A DNA stretch of 64,000 nucleotides, taken from Candidatus Merdivivens pullicola (lineage in GTDB: Bacteria; Bacteroidota; Bacteroidia; Bacteroidales; UBA932). Below are positions 19,377 through 28,148 of this stretch, in pieces. A program made the position numbers and the translations under genes. The first letter of the stretch is position 1. Each line of letters opens with the position of its first letter. Where the stretch lies: NCBI GenBank assembly GCA_017694945.1, contig JADIMA010000040.1:18930-82929 (forward strand), written 5' to 3'. The notes below the pieces were generated by a model. It did no database searches. It was not told the DNA's origin and saw nothing but the letters and a program-made list of their open reading frames with translations.

Positions 19377-19685
19377 TTACCACTTCATGTTTTTCAGGTT
19401 CTTTACCTGAATGTTGCGCACGTTGCGGTAAATATTGATGATGATGGCTATCGCTACAGCCGTTTCTGCCGCGCTTATTCCGATGGCGAACATGGTGAAG
19501 AAAAATCCTTCAAGTTGTCCGGGGAAGAGGAATTTGTTGAAAACCGCGAAATTGATATCGACGGAGTTCAGCATGAGTTCCACCGAAATCAGCATGGCCA
19601 GCAGGTTGCGCCTGGTGAAAAAACCGTATATTCCGACAAACATCATTATCGTCGAGACTATCAGGTAATATTCCATTGGTATCAT
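19377..19685 (-). CDS. nuoK: Complex I subunit K
   Basis: A 102-residue, three-helix membrane subunit. The conserved buried glutamates appear as LISVELMLNSVDINF and AAETAVAIAIIINIYR, both important for proton translocation in the family. It lies 24 bases from nuoJ and from nuoL. Confidence 0.96.
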   Translation of the reverse strand: MIPMEYYLIVSTIMMFVGIYGFFTRRNLLAMLISVELMLNSVDINFAVFNKFLFPGQLEGFFFTMFAIGISAAETAVAIAIIINIYRNVRNIQVKNLKNMKW

Positions 19686-19709
19686 AATGAATCCTATTTT
19701 TATCTGTTT

Positions 19710-20219
19710 TTAACGTTTCCTTGCTATCATTATACCTCCTATGATGCAGGCGAGGAGCAGGATGCTTATCACTTCGAACGGAAGCACGTAGCCGTTCTTG
19801 CCGCTTTCCATCAGGGCAAGCCCTACAGTCCTGACCGGAAGTTCGCCGTGTTCGAACTGCGAAGGCAGGAACTGGTGCTTGAGCATTACGAACAGGCAAA
19901 TGGCCAGGCCCGCCGCGCTTGCCGCGAAGCCTGCCGCAAAACGGCTTTTTTTCAGTTTTTCCGCCTTGTCCCCTTCGCTGGAAGTAAGCAGGATGGAGAA
20001 CACATATAGTACGGTGATGCCTCCTGCATATATGAGCAGTTGGACTGCGCCGAGGAAGGAATAGTTGAGTTGGAAATAAATCCCTGCCGTTCCGAAAAGC
20101 ACGAAAAGCAGGTAGGTGGCCGCCCTCAGTATCCGTTTTGTCGTTACGGCCAGTATCGCGCTCACCGTGATGAACAGTGCCAGTATGGCAAATACTATCA
20201 AATCGAGTGTTATGTTCAT
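19710..20219 (-). CDS. nuoJ: Complex I subunit J
   Basis: A 169-residue subunit with about five membrane helices. Matches the NuoJ/ND6 pattern, including AATYLLFVLFGTAGIYFQL and LIYAGGITVLYVFSILL, where the family's pi-bulge helix with a conserved Tyr lies. It begins two bases after nuoI. Confidence 0.94.
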   Translation of the reverse strand: MNITLDLIVFAILALFITVSAILAVTTKRILRAATYLLFVLFGTAGIYFQLNYSFLGAVQLLIYAGGITVLYVFSILLTSSEGDKAEKLKKSRFAAGFAASAAGLAICLFVMLKHQFLPSQFEHGELPVRTVGLALMESGKNGYVLPFEVISILLLACIIGGIMIARKR

Positions 20220-20221
20220 GG

Positions 20222-20662
20222 CTATTGCTTATTCAGGATTTTGACGAGTTTTTCCCGTGTAAAGACCGAATTTTCAAATTCGGTGGAAAATTTTATGGCA
20301 TCGTGCGGGCACACGTTGACGCAGAGATGGCAGAACATGCACGAACCGAGGTCGTATTCGTATTTCACCAGTTTTTTTCTGGATTTTCCCGTCTCTGGGT
20401 CTGTGACGGTCTCGGTCGTAATCCGGATAGTCCCGTTCGGACAGTTCATTTGGCAAAGCCCGCATGCAATGCACCTGTTGTTCCCGTTTTCATCGTGGGG
20501 CATTGTCAGTTCCCCGCAATACCGGTCGTACATTTTGAGCGTTGCCCTGTTTTCGGGATACTGTTCTGTTATCTTTTTAGTGAAAAATTCTTTCCACGTG
20601 ACTTTCATTCCCGTGAGAAGGGTGCCCAAACCGTGGAAAAGTCCTTTTATATAATTACTCAT
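20222..20662 (-). CDS. nuoI: Complex I subunit I (2 x [4Fe-4S] protein)
   Basis: A 146-residue ferredoxin-like subunit that passes electrons towards NuoB. Two [4Fe-4S] motifs are present: CIACGLCQMNC and CMFCHLCVNVC, each with the following Pro. It is somewhat shorter than the E. coli subunit, mostly at the C-terminus. It is packed between nuoH (3 bases) and nuoJ (2 bases). Confidence 0.95.
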   Translation of the reverse strand: MSNYIKGLFHGLGTLLTGMKVTWKEFFTKKITEQYPENRATLKMYDRYCGELTMPHDENGNNRCIACGLCQMNCPNGTIRITTETVTDPETGKSRKKLVKYEYDLGSCMFCHLCVNVCPHDAIKFSTEFENSVFTREKLVKILNKQ

Positions 20663-20665
20663 GGT

Positions 20666-21742
20666 CTAAAAATGCAAATTGAATACAACTATTATCACCA
20701 TTAGCAGCAGGTTCACCAGTCCTATAGGCACGAGATACTTCCATTCGAGTGTAAGTATCTGGTCGATTCTGAGCCTCGGGAACGTCCACTTGATCCACAT
20801 CAGCAGCCATACTACGAAAAACGCCTTTGCGAAGAACCATACGAACCCCGGAATGTAGTCCATGACCTGGTTGAATCCGTCCAGCCCGGGAATGTGTAGC
20901 GGCATCCAGCCTCCGAGGAAAATGGTGGCTGCTATGCTGGAGACGATGAAAAGGTTGACGAATTCGGCCACGTAGAACAGACCGAAGTGCATTCCCGAAT
21001 ATTCGGTATGGTATCCGGCTGTCAGTTCGGATTCGGCTTCCGGCAGGTCGAACGGCCCCCTGTTCACTTCCGCGTTTCCCGCTATGAGGTAAATCACGAA
21101 GGCTATGATTGCCGGTATGTGTCCCTTGAATATGAACCAGCCGTCAGCCTGGCGGGCTACTATCTCGGAGAACTGCATTGTATCGGTAAGTACGACTACG
21201 GTCAGTATCGAAAGTCCGATTGAAAGTTCGTAACTTATCATCTGTGCTCCGCTTCGCATCGCGCCGATAAGCGAGAACTTGCTGTTGGAACTCCAACCGG
21301 CCAGCAATATGCCGACGACTCCGATTGAAGAGGCGGCGATGAAAAACAGGACTCCCACGTTGAAGTCCAGAATCTCCATGCCCTTATTGATAGGTATGCA
21401 TGAAAATGCCATTACGGAGGCGAGTATGACGATGTACGGAGCAAGGTTGTACAGGAACTTGTCCGAGTGCCTTATCGTAATGATTTCCTTTGTCAGCATC
21501 TTGAAGACATCGCAGAATACCTGGAGCGAGCCCCATTTGCCGACCCTGTTGGGGCCGAGGCGGCATTGGAAGGAAGCGCAGACCTTGCGTTCCATGTATA
21601 TCATGATGATGGCTATGATTACATACAGCAGCAGAAGGCCTATGCCGATTGCCAGGCATTCAATGAATATGGCGAGCGCTTCCGGCATTACCGAAGTCAA
21701 CTGCCCGTGTATCCAACTTGTTACAACACCGAAATCAAACAT
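20666..21742 (-). CDS. nuoH: Complex I subunit H
   Basis: A 358-residue membrane subunit with about eight helices that forms part of the quinone cavity. Typical blocks are MERKVCASFQCRLGPNRVG, a RPFDLPEAE equivalent (NRGPFDLPEAESELTAGYHTEYSG) and FVWLLMWIKWTFPRLRIDQI. These carry the quinone-tunnel and E-channel residues. Context within the operon is normal. Confidence 0.96.
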   Translation of the reverse strand: MFDFGVVTSWIHGQLTSVMPEALAIFIECLAIGIGLLLLYVIIAIIMIYMERKVCASFQCRLGPNRVGKWGSLQVFCDVFKMLTKEIITIRHSDKFLYNLAPYIVILASVMAFSCIPINKGMEILDFNVGVLFFIAASSIGVVGILLAGWSSNSKFSLIGAMRSGAQMISYELSIGLSILTVVVLTDTMQFSEIVARQADGWFIFKGHIPAIIAFVIYLIAGNAEVNRGPFDLPEAESELTAGYHTEYSGMHFGLFYVAEFVNLFIVSSIAATIFLGGWMPLHIPGLDGFNQVMDYIPGFVWFFAKAFFVVWLLMWIKWTFPRLRIDQILTLEWKYLVPIGLVNLLLMVIIVVFNLHF

Positions 21743-21776
21743 ATTTCCAGTTTTATTGTGTTTTCCATTTTGTTTT

Positions 21777-23396
21777 CTACCTGTCTATGTCCGGCACCAC
21801 ATAGTCGAGCGTGCCGCCTATCGCTATCAGGTCGGCAATCTTGGCGTTTCTTGAAATCGTGTCCACGCACGAGACCAGAGGAAGGCCGGTCGAACGGAAC
21901 TTGAGCCTGTATGGGAAACGGTCTCCTTTGCTTTCAAGGAAGACCCCGAATTCGCCCCTGCTGCCTTCCACCGCCGAATACCAGCTTCCGACAGGCAGTT
22001 TTATTACAGGCTTTACTTTCATCTGCCACTCTCCCTGAGGAATGTTGTCGATGAGTTGGCCTATGATCTTGAGGCTCTCTTCTATTTCCTTGAGCCTTAC
22101 CATGTAGCGTGCGAAACAGTCGCCTTCTGTAAATGTGATTTCCTTGAAATCCGTTTTGCCGTACATGGCGTACGGATGCCTTTTCCTTACATCGCACGCC
22201 CATCCTGACGCCCTGCCCGTACCTCCTGTGGCTCCGAAGGAAATGGCGTCTTCACGGCTGAGCACCCCCGTGCCTACGAGTCTGTTGCGTGCTATGACAT
22301 TGCCTGTGAATATCTCGTGGTATTCTTTCAGCATGGGAGGGAGGTATTTCAGAAGTTTCTTGACATTTTCCACGAAATCGGGATGGATGTCGGCCTGTAC
22401 GCCTCCGATTGTATTATAAGTCTGTATCAGGCGTCCTCCGGTAGTCTGTTCAAGTATGTCCAGTACCTTTTCCCTGTCCCTGAAACCGTAAATGAATGCT
22501 GTGAGGGCTCCCATGTCCATGCACAGGCACGAGAAGAAAAGCAGGTGGGAGTCTATCCTCTGCAATTCGTCCATGATTGTACGGATGTATTGTATCCTTT
22601 CCGAAACCTCGAGTCCCAGGGCCTTTTCTATGCACATGCACAGGGCGTGCCTGTTCTGGGATGCCCCGAGATAGTCCAGCCTGTCGGTGAGGGCAAGAGT
22701 CTGCTGATATGTGAGCGATTCGCACATTTTTTCGATTCCCCTGTGGATGTATCCGCAGTGGACATCTATTTTCTTTATGATTTCGCCCTCAAGCGAAACA
22801 CAGAACCTGAGCACCCCGTGTGTCGCCGGATGCTGTGGCCCGATGTTTATCACGTATTCTTCATCCTCAAAAAGCGGTTTGCGCTTGAGTATGAAACTGC
22901 CGTCTTTGGTAAGTTCGTATTCCGGAGCGTCCTGTACGTCGTCTTCGTTTTCCATGTTGAGCGGGTTGGAAGACATGTCGTAGTCTTTGCGGAGGGGATA
23001 TCCTTTCCAGTCATCCCTGAGATACAGGCGCCTCAAATCCGGGTTGCCGGTGAATTTGATGCCATAGAAGTCGTATGCTTCACGTTCGTTGAACTGTGCG
23101 CCTTTCCACAGGTCGCTGACTGTAGGAATGCTGGCGTTGTCCCTGTCCGGATCGGCGGTTTTTATTACAACGTTTTCCCCGGTGGAGGTGTTTTCCAGAT
23201 GATAAACGCAACCGAGGCCTTCTTCGCCCCAGTCCATGCCGGTGAGGCTGCGGAGAAAATCGAAACCGTGCCCGTTCCTGAGTTTTTCGGCGACATTCCT
23301 GAATGAACGGATCGGAATGCAGAACATTCCGTCTCCGGCATCAGACAGCACGGCCGACGGTTCAATGGCGGTTATAATGTCTTTTATATTGTCCAT
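21777..23396 (-). CDS. nuoCD: Complex I fused subunit C/D
   Basis: A 539-residue fusion of NuoC (about residues 1-150; LRSLTGMDWG, ERE-AYDFYGIKF) and NuoD (about 180-539). The NuoD part begins with NIGPQHPATHGVLRF, whose two His residues line the quinone site, and contains DRLDYLGASQN and RSTGLPLVSCVD. NuoD takes part in quinone reduction and in the connection to NuoB. Fused C/D also occurs in E. coli. It lies 7 bases after nuoB. Confidence 0.96.
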   Translation of the reverse strand: MDNIKDIITAIEPSAVLSDAGDGMFCIPIRSFRNVAEKLRNGHGFDFLRSLTGMDWGEEGLGCVYHLENTSTGENVVIKTADPDRDNASIPTVSDLWKGAQFNEREAYDFYGIKFTGNPDLRRLYLRDDWKGYPLRKDYDMSSNPLNMENEDDVQDAPEYELTKDGSFILKRKPLFEDEEYVINIGPQHPATHGVLRFCVSLEGEIIKKIDVHCGYIHRGIEKMCESLTYQQTLALTDRLDYLGASQNRHALCMCIEKALGLEVSERIQYIRTIMDELQRIDSHLLFFSCLCMDMGALTAFIYGFRDREKVLDILEQTTGGRLIQTYNTIGGVQADIHPDFVENVKKLLKYLPPMLKEYHEIFTGNVIARNRLVGTGVLSREDAISFGATGGTGRASGWACDVRKRHPYAMYGKTDFKEITFTEGDCFARYMVRLKEIEESLKIIGQLIDNIPQGEWQMKVKPVIKLPVGSWYSAVEGSRGEFGVFLESKGDRFPYRLKFRSTGLPLVSCVDTISRNAKIADLIAIGGTLDYVVPDIDR

Positions 23397-23403
23397 CGTT
23401 TTA

Positions 23404-24054
23404 CTATGCTAATCCTGATTCGTCGTAGTCTTTCGGCTGTTCGGGGCGGTTGGTCTCTTCCCTCATCAGCTTTTCGTATTGTTTTTCGCTTATGCCTTTG
23501 TTGATTCCTCCGAGGAACCGCTGGGCCTTGACCTTTCTTTGGAGCTGCATCAGTCCGTACAGCATTGCTTCCGGACGCGGAGGGCAGCCCGGGATATATA
23601 CGTCCACCGGCAGTATCTTATCGACTCCCTGGACTACGTGGTAGGACTTTTTGAAAGGCCCTCCGCTTATGGCGCACCCCCCGGTGGCCACTACATATTT
23701 AGGGTCGGCCATCTGGTCGTAAAGGCGTTTCAGTACCGGGGCCATCTTGTAGGTGATGGTGCCGGCCACCATGATGAAGTCAGCCTGCCTCGGAGAGGCC
23801 CTTGTCACTTCAAACCCGAAACGGGCGAAATCGTATCTTGCGGCGCCGACGGCCATGAATTCTATACCGCAGCAGCTTGTGGCGAATGTAAGAGGCCACA
23901 GACTATTGCTGCGGCCCCATTCTATCACATCGTCAAGACAACCTATGATAACGTTGGTTCCGTTATCGCGGAGTTCCTTGAGCATGCTTTCGATATATTC
24001 GTTGTCTTTGAAATCCTCGTATTTCATTGACTTTATCTTGACACTTCTTTTCAT
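23404..24054 (-). CDS. nuoB: Complex I subunit B (N2 cluster)
   Basis: A 216-residue subunit that holds the terminal [4Fe-4S] cluster N2. All four cysteines are visible: the vicinal pair in [12 protein letters not shown], one in [10 protein letters not shown] and one in [12 protein letters not shown]. The first ATG gives 216 residues; an ATG nine codons later (MKYEDF) is possible. Confidence 0.95.
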   Translation of the reverse strand: MKRSVKIKSMKYEDFKDNEYIESMLKELRDNGTNVIIGCLDDVIEWGRSNSLWPLTFATSCCGIEFMAVGAARYDFARFGFEVTRASPRQADFIMVAGTITYKMAPVLKRLYDQMADPKYVVATGGCAISGGPFKKSYHVVQGVDKILPVDVYIPGCPPRPEAMLYGLMQLQRKVKAQRFLGGINKGISEKQYEKLMREETNRPEQPKDYDESGLA

Positions 24055-24083
24055 ATCAGATTATCCTTTAAAATTTTGAAATG

Positions 24084-24434
24084 TCATTTCCATTCGAGTG
24101 CGCCTTTCTTCCATGCGTAGGCCAGCCCGAGTACGAGTACGGCCAGGAAAAACAGTACGCTTGCAAGTCCGTATGTTCCCAGATCCTGTACGACTACCGC
24201 CCATGCGAAAAGGAATACGGTCTCTACATCGAACATCAGGAAAAGGATGGCGAAAAGGTAATATCCGACCTTGAACTGCATCCATGATTTGCCTCTTGTC
24301 GGGATTCCGCATTCGTATGCCTCTCCTTTCTGAGGGTTGTACGATCTGGGGGCAATTGCTTTCGCAATTCCAATCGCCAGGGCCACGAGACCTATGGCAA
24401 TCAGTATTACAACTACCAATAGTGTGAAATTCAT
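24084..24434 (-). CDS. nuoA: Complex I subunit A
   Basis: A 116-residue, three-helix membrane subunit and first gene of the nuo operon. The family signature is visible in YECGIPTRGKSWMQFKVGYYLFAILFLMFDVETVFLFAWA (ECG loop and FDVE). Genes nuoE, nuoF and nuoG, which would supply the NADH-oxidizing module, are not in this operon. Confidence 0.95.
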   Translation of the reverse strand: MNFTLLVVVILIAIGLVALAIGIAKAIAPRSYNPQKGEAYECGIPTRGKSWMQFKVGYYLFAILFLMFDVETVFLFAWAVVVQDLGTYGLASVLFFLAVLVLGLAYAWKKGALEWK

Positions 24435-24463
24435 ACCAATGCTTTTTTATTTCCAAAACCCTG

Positions 24464-24471
24464 CAAAATTA
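24464..24471 (-). promoter_or_regulatory. Promoter -7 box for nuo operon
   Basis: Minus-strand TAATTTTG, 29 bases before nuoA. It stands back to back with the DUF5606 promoter box at 24501. Confidence 0.6.
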
Positions 24472-24500
24472 CATAAATTTTTCTCATCAAAAAATTTTTT

Positions 24501-24508
24501 TATTTTTG
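24501..24508 (+). promoter_or_regulatory. Promoter -7 box for DUF5606-rimO unit
   Basis: TATTTTTG, exact TAnnTTTG, 41 bases before the ATG at 24550, within an AT-rich run. Confidence 0.6.
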
Positions 24509-24549
24509 CGCTGATTATTGAAAAAACGAAGAATTTTAATTGAAAAAAC

Positions 24550-24957
24550 ATGAAAACAGATTTGTCGAAAATCCTTTCAATTTCAGGCATGAGCGGCCTT
24601 TATACTTATTTGTCGCAGGCAAAATCCGGTGCCGTAGTGGAGAACGTAGAGACTAAGAAAAGGACTTGCGTGGCAATGAACAACAAGATCAGTTCGCTTG
24701 AAGACATATCAATCTATACGGATGGGGGTGAAGTGAAACTTTCGGAGGTGCTTCTTAAAATGAAAGAGCATCTCGGAGATTCCCCGGCGCCTTCGCACAA
24801 ATCCGAGCCGGCAGTCCTCAAGGCCCTGTTCGAGGAAGTGCTTCCCGATTATGACAGGGATCGTTTTTATGTTTCCCACATGAAGAAAGTGGTGGATTGG
24901 TATAATATCATAGCGCAGAACGCCTCTTTTGATTTCGGAAAAGAGGATGAGCAGTAG
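24550..24957 (+). CDS. DUF5606 family protein
   Basis: A 135-residue cytoplasmic protein of the Bacteroidota family DUF5606. The N-terminal half (LSKILSISGMSGLYTYLSQAKSGAVVENVETKKR) looks like a small beta-barrel, and the C-terminal half is helical (LKALFEEVLPDYDRDRFYVSHMKKVVDWYNII). No enzyme motif is seen and the function is unknown. It overlaps rimO by 11 bases, so translation of the two is probably coupled. Confidence 0.82.
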   Translation: MKTDLSKILSISGMSGLYTYLSQAKSGAVVENVETKKRTCVAMNNKISSLEDISIYTDGGEVKLSEVLLKMKEHLGDSPAPSHKSEPAVLKALFEEVLPDYDRDRFYVSHMKKVVDWYNIIAQNASFDFGKEDEQ

Positions 24958-26266
24958 TGTAAAGGTGATAACGCTCGGCTGTTCCAAGAACCGTGTGGAT
25001 TCCGAGCACCTTATGAGGCAGTTGGAGGCGGCTTCGTTTGAAATCGTTCCCGAAGACAGCGATGAGCCGTGCGATGCGGTCGTGCTGAATACCTGTTCCT
25101 TTATCAACGATGCGAAGGAGGAGTCGATTGCGGCTATCTTCGATGCGGTTGACAGGAAGAACAGGGGAGAGGTTTCCCGTATTTTCGTTTTCGGCTGCCT
25201 GTCGCAGCGTTATGCGAAGGAATTGCCGGAGATGATTCCTGAAGTGGACGGTTTTTTCGGAGCATCTTCCGGCGACCTGGTTTCACTTGCGGCGGCTTTG
25301 GGTGCGGAGTTCCGCCCGGAACTGTCGTTGCAGCGTTATCTTACTACGCCCCGTCATTATGCTTATCTGAAAATTTCCGAGGGTTGCGACCGCAAATGCG
25401 CATATTGTGCGATTCCCGGTATCCGAGGCCGTCACGTGTCGGTTCCCATTGACGACCTTGTGGAAGAGGCGGAAATGCTTGCCGCAAAAGGCGTGCGTGA
25501 ATTGATAGTCATAGCCCAGGATACCACTTATTACGGACTGGATCTCTATGGAAAGAGGATGATTGCGCCTTTGTTGCGCAGGCTTTCCGAAATCGACGGC
25601 ATAAAGTGGATACGGTTACATTATTCTTATCCTAACGGTTTTCCCGACGATCTTCTGGAAGAGATGGCCGGCAATCCCAAGATATGCAAGTACCTGGACA
25701 TCCCTTTGCAGCACTGTTCCACCAAAGTGCTCGACAAGATGCGCAGGAATATTACCGGTGAGGAGACGGTCGCTTTTGTGAAAAGGCTCCGTTCCATGAT
25801 TCCGGGCATAGCGTTGCGCACCACCCTGATTGTAGGCCATCCCGGTGAGGGTTTGAAAGAGTTCGGGGAGTTGCTGGACTTCGTCCGTGAAATGCGTTTC
25901 GAGAGGCTCGGAGCCTTTGCCTATTCGGAAGAGGAGGGGACTTACGGCGCGGAGAATTACCGTGACTCGGTTTCCAGGAAGGAAAAACGCCGCCGTCTGG
26001 AGGAACTGATGTCCGTTCAGCGGGGAATATCTGCTTCCTGCAATGCCTCCCGCGTGGGTTCGGCCGTCGAAGTCGTGGCGGATTCGGTCATGGACGGATA
26101 TTATGTCTGCCGTTCTATGTATGAAAGTCCAGAAGTCGATGGGGAAATATTGGTCAGGATACCTGAAAATGAAGATGAAGCCGCCGTCAATGAAAGGATA
26201 GGCAAGTTTTTTGAAGTGAAAATCAGCCGTGCGGGCGACTATGACCTGTACGGGGAAATCATTTAA
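24947..26266 (+). CDS. rimO: Ribosomal protein S12 methylthiotransferase
   Basis: A radical-SAM enzyme of 439 residues that methylthiolates an Asp of ribosomal protein S12. The N-terminal UPF0004 domain carries three cluster cysteines (TLGCSKN, NTCSFI, FGCLSQRY). The radical-SAM motif CDRKCAYC follows, and a TRAM domain ends the protein. It is assigned to RimO rather than MiaB by overall sequence style (GCSKNRVDSEHL). I chose the ATG at 24947; an earlier TTG at 24929 is less likely. Confidence 0.95.
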   Translation: MSSSVKVITLGCSKNRVDSEHLMRQLEAASFEIVPEDSDEPCDAVVLNTCSFINDAKEESIAAIFDAVDRKNRGEVSRIFVFGCLSQRYAKELPEMIPEVDGFFGASSGDLVSLAAALGAEFRPELSLQRYLTTPRHYAYLKISEGCDRKCAYCAIPGIRGRHVSVPIDDLVEEAEMLAAKGVRELIVIAQDTTYYGLDLYGKRMIAPLLRRLSEIDGIKWIRLHYSYPNGFPDDLLEEMAGNPKICKYLDIPLQHCSTKVLDKMRRNITGEETVAFVKRLRSMIPGIALRTTLIVGHPGEGLKEFGELLDFVREMRFERLGAFAYSEEEGTYGAENYRDSVSRKEKRRRLEELMSVQRGISASCNASRVGSAVEVVADSVMDGYYVCRSMYESPEVDGEILVRIPENEDEAAVNERIGKFFEVKISRAGDYDLYGEII

Positions 26267-26276
26267 TCAGATAAAT

Positions 26277-27185
26277 ATGAAAAATATGATATTCCGGTCT
26301 TTTATCCCGGTTTTTGCACTGCTCGTCTTGACCGCTTCGTGCTCTCCTGTCTCTTACCGCTTCGCCTTGGAACGGAGCAAGCCTTCTTCTTCGGGTCTCG
26401 ATTTGTCGGGGAAAAGCATTGCGGCTGTCTATGCCTATCCTTCCTCGCCGGAGGATTCCCTGATGGCAGCCGAAATCGCCCAGGGCTTTGTCTCGGTTAT
26501 GGAGGAGGATTATTTCCTGGGTGCGGACGCGATGCCTCTTTACAATATCGCTTATGATTCTTCGGCGGATTATGCCGACAAGGATACGCTTGTGGGAATG
26601 ATCGTTGACAGCGGGGCGGATGTCGTTTTCCTCTTCCATTCGTTTGCCTCGGGCAGTCTTGCTGTCTCTTCGGCCAATATCGTCGAACTCCCTTTTACAG
26701 CGAAACTTTCATTGTATGACTCGATGTCTTCCGAAGATACCGTCAAGGTTTATGATTACAGCGATTCGTTTTTGTGGAGCGTGCCTGGCGGGATGGAAAA
26801 AAAGGATGTTTCCGCGGCGGTTTCGGAAGATCTTCCGAATGCCGCTTTCAAGTACGGGGGAGAGGTAGCCTCGGTATTCGCTCCCGAATGGTCGGAAGAA
26901 AGTTATACGATAATCCTTTATGAAAACGATTCCGAATGGATGAACGCGGCCGAACTTGCAGTGTTTGACATGGACTGGGCGGCTGCAATCAGGATATGGA
27001 TGGAAAAGGCGGATACCGGGGATGTCAGAAAAAGTTCTTCGGCGGCGTACAACTGCGCCCTCGGATGTTATGTCCTCGGTGAATACGGGCTCGCCGAAAA
27101 ATGGCTTGACTACAGCGATTCGCTGTACAGGTTCAGCAGTTCTTCGACTTTAAGAAACAGGATTTCCGCATCGAAAGTAAGGTAA
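26277..27185 (+). CDS. Predicted lipoprotein, possibly DUF6340-like
   Basis: A 302-residue protein with a lipoprotein signal: MKNMIFRSFIPVFALLVLTASC, lipobox LTAS-Cys. The middle resembles a Bacteroidota lipoprotein family (DUF6340-like: an ancestral start with VDSGADVVFLFHSF, then a C-terminal TPR-like helical part, YNCALGCYVLGEYGLAEKWLDYSDSLY). Family assignment is tentative and the function unknown. The upstream frame is open but lacks the signal, so the ATG at 26277 is used. It lies 10 bases after rimO and abuts the convergent yicC stop with no intervening base. Confidence 0.78.
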   Translation: MKNMIFRSFIPVFALLVLTASCSPVSYRFALERSKPSSSGLDLSGKSIAAVYAYPSSPEDSLMAAEIAQGFVSVMEEDYFLGADAMPLYNIAYDSSADYADKDTLVGMIVDSGADVVFLFHSFASGSLAVSSANIVELPFTAKLSLYDSMSSEDTVKVYDYSDSFLWSVPGGMEKKDVSAAVSEDLPNAAFKYGGEVASVFAPEWSEESYTIILYENDSEWMNAAELAVFDMDWAAAIRIWMEKADTGDVRKSSSAAYNCALGCYVLGEYGLAEKWLDYSDSLYRFSSSSTLRNRISASKVR

Positions 27186-28073
27186 TCAGAGCGTGTTCAG
27201 CGTCTGTTCCTTGATCTTTTCGAGTTCGTCCTTCATGCGTACTACGATTTTCTGTATTTCCGCATGGTTGGCTTTTGAGCCCATCGTGTTTATTTCACGT
27301 CCCATTTCCTGGGCGATGAATGCGAGTTTCTTTCCGGGATTTTCCTCGGCGAAAGTCTCAAGGAAATATTTGCAGTGCTGGCGCAGGCGTACTTTTTCTT
27401 CGTTTATGTCCAGTTTCTCTATATAATATATGAGTTCCTGCTCGAGCCTGTTGCGGTCATAATCCACAGGAAGGTCTGCAAGTTTTGAGACTATGCGTTC
27501 GCGTATCATGGAGATGCGCTCCTGCTCGTGGCTTTCCACTTCATCAATGTAGTTCAGGATGTTTCCGGTTCTCGTCCTGAAATCCTTTTCAATGGAAATG
27601 CCTTCTTCGCAGCGGTATTCGTCAAGGCGGTCGGTGGCCTGCATGATGCATTCAACCAGGACTTTTTTGCCTTCGTCGTCAAGGTCGGATTTTCTGGATT
27701 CCACGACATCCGGCATCTTCAGCAGTGTCTGCAGGAGTATTCCTCCTCCGATGTTTTCCGAAAAGACGGATTTCAGGTCGTCTCTTTCGGCGAGTTTCTG
27801 CAATTGCGCGAGGTATGCGGCCATTATGTCCCCGTTTATTTCCTTGGCTTCTGTTTCGGCGGACTGTTCGGCGGTCACGAACAAATCGATGTTGCCCCGG
27901 TACAGTTTTCCGGATATGAGGGAGCGTATTTCCGTTTCCTTGTCTTTCGGGATTATCTGGGATTTAAGGCTGATGTCCGCGCTTTTCCCGTTCACGCTTC
28001 TAATCTCCGCCGTGAATTTCTGTCCGTTGATTGTACATTCGGATTTTCCGTATCCGGTCATCGATTTTATCAT
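27186..28073 (-). CDS. yicC: YicC family endoribonuclease
   Basis: A 295-residue YicC/YloC protein; family members are endoribonucleases linked to small-RNA turnover. The N-terminal MIKSMTGYGKSE and the C-terminal FIAQEMGREINTMGSKANHAEIQ are diagnostic. Length is normal. It is convergent with the lipoprotein gene, and their stop codons are directly adjacent. Confidence 0.93.
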   Translation of the reverse strand: MIKSMTGYGKSECTINGQKFTAEIRSVNGKSADISLKSQIIPKDKETEIRSLISGKLYRGNIDLFVTAEQSAETEAKEINGDIMAAYLAQLQKLAERDDLKSVFSENIGGGILLQTLLKMPDVVESRKSDLDDEGKKVLVECIMQATDRLDEYRCEEGISIEKDFRTRTGNILNYIDEVESHEQERISMIRERIVSKLADLPVDYDRNRLEQELIYYIEKLDINEEKVRLRQHCKYFLETFAEENPGKKLAFIAQEMGREINTMGSKANHAEIQKIVVRMKDELEKIKEQTLNTL

Positions 28074-28095
28074 AGTCCAAGTTTTTAAAAACGCA

Positions 28096-28103
28096 CAAAA
28101 TTA
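28096..28103 (-). promoter_or_regulatory. Promoter -7 box for yicC
   Basis: Minus-strand TAATTTTG, 22 bases before the yicC start; back to back with the glnS box at 28116. Confidence 0.6.
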
Positions 28104-28115
28104 AGAAACAATCGC

Positions 28116-28123
28116 TATATTTG
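28116..28123 (+). promoter_or_regulatory. Promoter -7 box for glnS; decides the start codon
   Basis: TATATTTG. Transcription should start around 28129-28131, so an in-frame ATG at 28125 would lie at or before the transcript end. The ATG at 28149 is therefore the likely start. Confidence 0.65.
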
Positions 28124-28148
28124 CATGTTTTTTATAAAATATTCGATT

